A stretch of DNA of 14,859 nucleotides from Candidatus Methylomirabilota bacterium (GTDB lineage: Bacteria > Methylomirabilota > Methylomirabilia > Methylomirabilales > 2-02-FULL-66-22): positions 1 through 14,859 of the forward strand of contig JACQXP010000002.1 of NCBI GenBank assembly GCA_016208645.1, in the 5' to 3' direction. Position 1 is the stretch's first letter; the number at the start of each line of letters is the position of its first letter. Both the position numbers and the translations under genes were made by a program. Shown here in pieces: positions 13,431 to 14,859 of this stretch. Under the pieces are notes generated by a model. It was given only the letters and a program-made list of their open reading frames with translations. It did no database searches and was not told the DNA's origin.

Positions 13431-14705
13431 ATGAAGAAGGCCGTGTTGGCCCTGGCCGACGGCACGGTGTTCGAGGGGATCTCCTTTGGCGCGGAAGGGG
13501 AGGCCGTCGGCGAGGTCGTGTTCAATACGTGTATGAGCGGGTACCAGGAGATCCTGACCGATCCGTCCTACAAGGGCCAGATCGTCACGATGACCTATCC
13601 GCTCATCGGCAACTACGGGGTGAATCCGGAGGACGTCGAGTCGCACCGCCCCTTCGTGGAAGGCTTCGTCGTCAAGGAGGGGAGCGTCCTGCCCAGCAAC
13701 TGGCGGGCGCGAAAGTCGCTGGAAGACTACCTCCGGGAATACGGCATCGCCGGCATCCAGGGGATTGACACCCGCGCCCTGACCCGGCACATCCGCGACC
13801 ACGGCGCCCAGGAGGGGGTCATCTCGACGGTGGACGACGATCCGAAGAGCCTGGTGGCCAAGGCCAAGGCCTCGCCCGGCCTGATCGGGCGCGACCTGGT
13901 GAAGGAGGTCTGCTGCGAGGCGCCGTTCACCTGGAGCCGGGGGACGTGGGACTGGCCGTACGGGTACACAGAGCCGAGAGCCGAGAGCCGAGAGCCGAGA
14001 GGAGAAACCGAGAGGACGCAGTTGAACCTTTTCGGTTCTCGGCTCGCAAGTCGCGGCTCTCGACTCTTCAAAGTGGTGGCCTACGACTGCGGCATCAAGT
14101 GGAACATCCTGCGGCAACTGGTGAGTGCGGGCTGCGACGTGACGATCGTCCCGGCCTCGACGACGGCAGAGCAGGCGCTCAGCCTGAACCCGGACGGCAT
14201 CTTCCTCTCCAACGGGCCGGGGGACCCCGAAGGCGTGCCGTACCTGATCGAGGCGGTCCGCGAACTCATCGGCAAGAAGCCGATCTTCGGCATCTGCCTG
14301 GGCCACCAGATCATCGGACTGGCCCTGGGCGGCCGGACCTACAAGCTGAAGTTCGGTCACCACGGCGGGAACCAGCCGGTCAAGGACCTGACGACGGGCA
14401 AGGTGGAGATCACCTCGCAGAACCACGGGTTCGCCGTGGACATGGAGTCGTTCACGACCGACCCCCAGATCCGGGTCTTCGGCGACCCCGAGGACACCGT
14501 CCTGACCCATGTGAACCTCAACGACAACACCTGCGAGGGGTTGATGCACCGGCGCCTGCCCCTCTTCTCGGTCCAGTACCACCCCGAGGCCTCCCCCGGC
14601 CCCCATGACGCCAACTACCTCTTCCAGCGGTTCGTGGACATGATGGAGCGGGACCGGCGGGTGGCGGGTAGCGCCCCGCGCATTCAGTTCGCGAAGGAAG
14701 GCTAG
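13431..14705 (+). CDS. carA: Carbamoyl-phosphate synthase small (glutaminase) chain with linker insertion
   Basis: CarA hydrolyses glutamine and channels ammonia to CarB for carbamoyl phosphate. The 424-residue product starts at ATG 13431, six bases after GAGGGG. The N-terminal domain is complete (FNTCMSGYQEILTDPSY, GIDTRALTRHIR). The class I glutamine amidotransferase domain has nucleophile C289 in GICLGHQ, H384 and E386 in QYHPEASPGPHD, plus FGHHGGNQPV. Between them, residues 181-213 are encoded by a 99-base two-armed heptad repeat in frame, replacing or extending the short interdomain linker before FKVVAYDCGIK. Without it the protein would be about 391 residues, near the usual 360-390. The insertion lies in a surface linker, so activity may survive. 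carB is expected further downstream but not seen. Confidence 0.97.
   Translation: MKKAVLALADGTVFEGISFGAEGEAVGEVVFNTCMSGYQEILTDPSYKGQIVTMTYPLIGNYGVNPEDVESHRPFVEGFVVKEGSVLPSNWRARKSLEDYLREYGIAGIQGIDTRALTRHIRDHGAQEGVISTVDDDPKSLVAKAKASPGLIGRDLVKEVCCEAPFTWSRGTWDWPYGYTEPRAESREPRGETERTQLNLFGSRLASRGSRLFKVVAYDCGIKWNILRQLVSAGCDVTIVPASTTAEQALSLNPDGIFLSNGPGDPEGVPYLIEAVRELIGKKPIFGICLGHQIIGLALGGRTYKLKFGHHGGNQPVKDLTTGKVEITSQNHGFAVDMESFTTDPQIRVFGDPEDTVLTHVNLNDNTCEGLMHRRLPLFSVQYHPEASPGPHDANYLFQRFVDMMERDRRVAGSAPRIQFAKEG
13971..14069. repeat. In-frame heptad repeat insertion within carA
   Basis: Four exact GAGCCGA units (13971-13998) are followed by decayed units, then an opposed arm TCGGTTC, TCGGCTC, GCAAGTC, GCGGCTC, TCGACTC (14032-14066). 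The arms can pair. The 99 bases keep the carA frame and contain no stop codon, translating into an Arg/Glu/Ser-rich stretch (E181-F213). The heptad is the same as at the pyrF end (2043-2070). Confidence 0.9.
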
Positions 14706-14706
14706 G

Positions 14707-14859
14707 GTGCCGGATCAGGGCGAGCGAGCACCACCGAGAGGGGACTCCGGGCAGGTGTCGTTCAGTGCCTCCGGGGTGGACCTGACGCTCATCCGCCGGT
14801 ACCTGGCCATGACCCCGACGGAGCGGCTGCGGGCTTGGTACAGCGCGGCACGACTGGCC
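14707..14859 (+). CDS. Small unknown protein, 5' part only
   Basis: A GTG at 14707, one base after the carA stop, opens a frame of 51 codons that runs off the window. AAGGAAGG (14692-14699) inside the carA 3' end is a good ribosome site, suggesting translational coupling. After a polar N-terminus, the segment VDLTLIRRYLAMTPTERLRAW resembles small uncharacterised bacterial proteins that carry a DLTLIRWML.LTP.ERL-like motif, some sitting next to toxin-antitoxin-like genes; this is memory-based and weak. I do not assign a function. In many operons carB follows carA, so this would be an extra small gene before it. Confidence 0.65.
   Translation, partial: MPDQGERAPPRGDSGQVSFSASGVDLTLIRRYLAMTPTERLRAWYSAARLA

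Overview
This is a GC-rich bacterial chromosomal window dominated by de novo pyrimidine (UMP) biosynthesis. The dense gene packing, GC-rich third codon positions and heptameric intergenic repeats resemble uncultivated high-GC lineages such as Methylomirabilota (NC10/Rokubacteria) or their relatives. That placement is an impression from style and protein flavour, not from a marker gene. I see no tRNA, rRNA, IS transposase or CRISPR array.

Layout. The left arm runs leftward: a small 2H-phosphoesterase-like protein, then pyrF (OMP decarboxylase), pyrE (orotate phosphoribosyltransferase) and rarA/mgsA (replication-associated AAA+ ATPase). Divergently, a rightward group encodes an exported TPR protein (frameshifted just after its signal peptide), a membrane protein fused to a spermidine-synthase-like domain, and a YkgJ-type cysteine-cluster protein. 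A promoter and a complete-looking PyrR attenuator follow, then pyrR. A DUF1156-type Zn-ribbon DNA methyltransferase and a C-terminally truncated NotI-like restriction endonuclease come next. The pyr operon then resumes with pyrB, pyrC (disrupted by an internal deletion), carA (with an in-frame repeat insertion) and the start of a small unrecognised gene. carB and pyrD are not in the window.

How it works together. CarA (with CarB), PyrB, PyrC, PyrE and PyrF cover five of the six UMP pathway activities; only PyrD is missing. PyrR should sense UMP/UTP and bind the leader loop at about 7333-7365, letting the terminator at 7405-7439 form and shutting off pyrR and everything cotranscribed with it. 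A restriction-modification cassette now sits inside that regulated unit. The separate pyrF-pyrE group shows no such leader.

Most notable signals: (1) a dispersed family of degenerate heptanucleotide repeats, usually in two opposed arms, in at least eight places, one of them inside carA as a 33-codon in-frame linker insertion; (2) the truncated NotI-like/DUF1156 cassette between pyrR and pyrB; (3) a hand-foldable PyrR binding loop, antiterminator and terminator; (4) a frame-breaking deletion in pyrC that removes the substrate-binding MPNT region; (5) a one-base frameshift in the TPR gene. Items 4 and 5 could be assembly errors. No stretch over 300 bases lacks a gene; the longest gaps (7225-7454 and 13200-13430, about 230 bases each) hold the pyr leader and a heptad repeat element.
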